From positions 744,001 through 808,000 of the forward strand of contig NW_020825322.1 of NCBI RefSeq assembly GCF_003286085.1: a stretch of DNA of 64,000 nt. The letters are read 5' to 3'. Both the position numbers and the translations under genes were made by a program. This stretch comes from Drosophila persimilis. Its lineage: Eukaryota; Arthropoda; Insecta; Diptera; Drosophilidae. The notes under the pieces are model-generated. The model saw only the letters and a list, made by a program, of their open reading frames with translations. It was not told the DNA's origin and searched no databases. Of this stretch, positions 62,801 through 64,000 are shown in pieces; position 1 is the stretch's first letter; each line of letters starts with the position of its first letter.

Positions 62801-64000
62801 ATAGTGGAGTAGACTAGGCGGAGTTTACTCTTATTTAGGGCAAAGTTCATTCTGTTTTTTAAGCCCTTAAGTTGAAAATTCAATTTGCCGCTTTAATTCC
62901 TTTCGCCTTTTTTGCCCCCGCAACCGGCACTCCTGCCCCACTGTGGCAAGCAACAAGCGCCACACATGGCCCTGTCTGATAACAAAGTGTGTGTCTGCAC
63001 TGCCTGTTTCTGTGCGTGTGCGTGTGTTTGTGTATTTGTGTGTGCGTGTATGGGTAGGGGCCGGAATGTCATTTGGCTGTTCGGGTCATTGGCTCCTCTG
63101 CGACGCTCCGCTGGTCTCCATCGTCACTGTGGGGCACCAGACGAGAGCCCTGCTCCGGACTCAGGACTAGAGCTGGAGCTGGAGCTGCCACTGGCACTGG
63201 CACTGGAGTCGCCGCCCGTCAGCTCGATTCTTGTTGCCACTGATAAGCATTAACAGTAGTTGTTGCTGTTGCTGTTGCTCGTGCCGTTGCCCGTTTGGCT
63301 GTTTGGCTGTTTGCCTGTTGACAGTGCGGGTGCCTCGTTTTGGCCATGGCTGGTTGGATGGTTGGATGGCTGAATGGTCGGGTGCGGCTTGGCCCTGGCC
63401 ATGAGTGTGTGTGTGTGAAATTTGTGTAACGCCTGCGGCGGCAACAGAAACAGAAAGGAGATGCGATGCGGAGAGCCCTTCTCCCGCTTACGTTCCCCCC
63501 CTTTGACGCCCTTCCCCACCGATGCCCTGGCGTGGGGCACCACCGATGGGGCAGGGCTGTAAAGGTTGTAGATGTGTGTATGTTTAAATTGCCTTTTTCG
63601 TGTCATTCCTGACACAGACACAAATTTGTGCCTACATAAATGATAAATATGCATGCCCCCAGTTCTCTGCCACACTCCCTCGCTGGCTGGCTGGCTGGCT
63701 GTCTCGCTCGCACTCCCTTCCATGTGCTTTGTCTTTGTCTCCGCCTTGACAGGGGGGCCGACTGCTCTTATCTCCTCCTCATGCTAAACAAAACCGACAC
63801 AAAATGGCATTTATAATTACTTGAGCCCTCGTTTTGCTGCGGCTTTGCGATTAAGCCGATCTACCCTAACCCCCACCCCCCCCTAGGACCCATTCCTCCT
63901 CCCTGGTGGAGCACCAACAACAACTGTGCGACTGTGGCATATCAAAGTGTGTCGCCTGCCTCTCATAAATATTCAAATCAATTTAGTTGCAACAAAAAGT
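59883..64000. other. No gene recognised; possibly first intron
   Basis: A CT tract at 60288-60311 and frequent short repeats. Open frames at 60334-60768 and 62064-62528 are not convincing. One short exon-like stretch ends in a consensus donor at 61611/61612 (see findings). If the promoter at 59.3 kb is real, this would be intron DNA. Confidence 0.45.
60288..60311. repeat. (CT)n dinucleotide tract
   Basis: About eleven CT units, a GAGA-type element on the minus strand. Confidence 0.85.

Overview
The window is insect nuclear DNA, almost certainly Drosophila. The evidence is an insect odorant receptor gene with short GT-AG introns of 65 and 62 bases, a eukaryotic tRNA-Gly(TCC) gene with a Pol III T-run terminator, AATAAA signals close behind stop codons, and very long gene-poor stretches full of short tandem repeats. 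The abundance of TACTCGTA/CGAGTA hexamer runs and CAGATA/CAGAG-type simple repeats is what I would expect of the obscura group (D. pseudoobscura and relatives). That placement is an impression, not proven here. There are no prokaryotic operons, CRISPR arrays or intact transposon genes.

Layout. 1-10.0 kb: no gene seen, simple-sequence-rich DNA. 10.0-13.1 kb: a small membrane-protein gene on the minus strand (12540-12914) with a decayed paralogous copy about 2.5 kb away (10043-10296). 13.5-16.4 kb: the gene-dense core. A plus-strand gene for a Gln/His/Pro-rich protein (3' coding exon 13506-14515) converges on a three-exon minus-strand odorant receptor (15083-16376), and the two 3' UTRs probably overlap. 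16.4-31.0 kb: no protein gene seen; it holds a tRNA-Gly relic (16962-17010), several hairpins and a DRE-like element. 31.0-35.8 kb: a second small cluster, made of a frameshifted pseudogene that keeps exon/intron traces (31037-31595), an intronless gene with a Lys/Gly repeat N-terminus (32231-32833, minus), and a small gene (35212-35709, plus) whose C-terminal reading frame appears shifted. 35.8-59.3 kb: mostly non-coding, with one intact tRNA-Gly(TCC) at 43970-44041 and a serine-tRNA-like relic at 51842-51933. 59.3-59.9 kb: a likely promoter and non-coding first exon of a plus-strand gene whose coding part would lie beyond the window. 59.9-64 kb: nothing firmly coding.

The small genes at 12.5, 32.2 and 35.2 kb are compact, with few or no coding introns, and two of them have a poly(A) signal at or over the stop codon. 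They are associated with decayed copies. That is the usual look of fast-evolving, often male-biased Drosophila genes, but expression cannot be read from sequence. I found no new multi-gene system. The best leads are the duplicated membrane micro-gene and its preserved upstream block, the C-terminal frameshift, the intron-bearing pseudogene, the tRNA relics, and the overlapping convergent 3' ends at the receptor gene.
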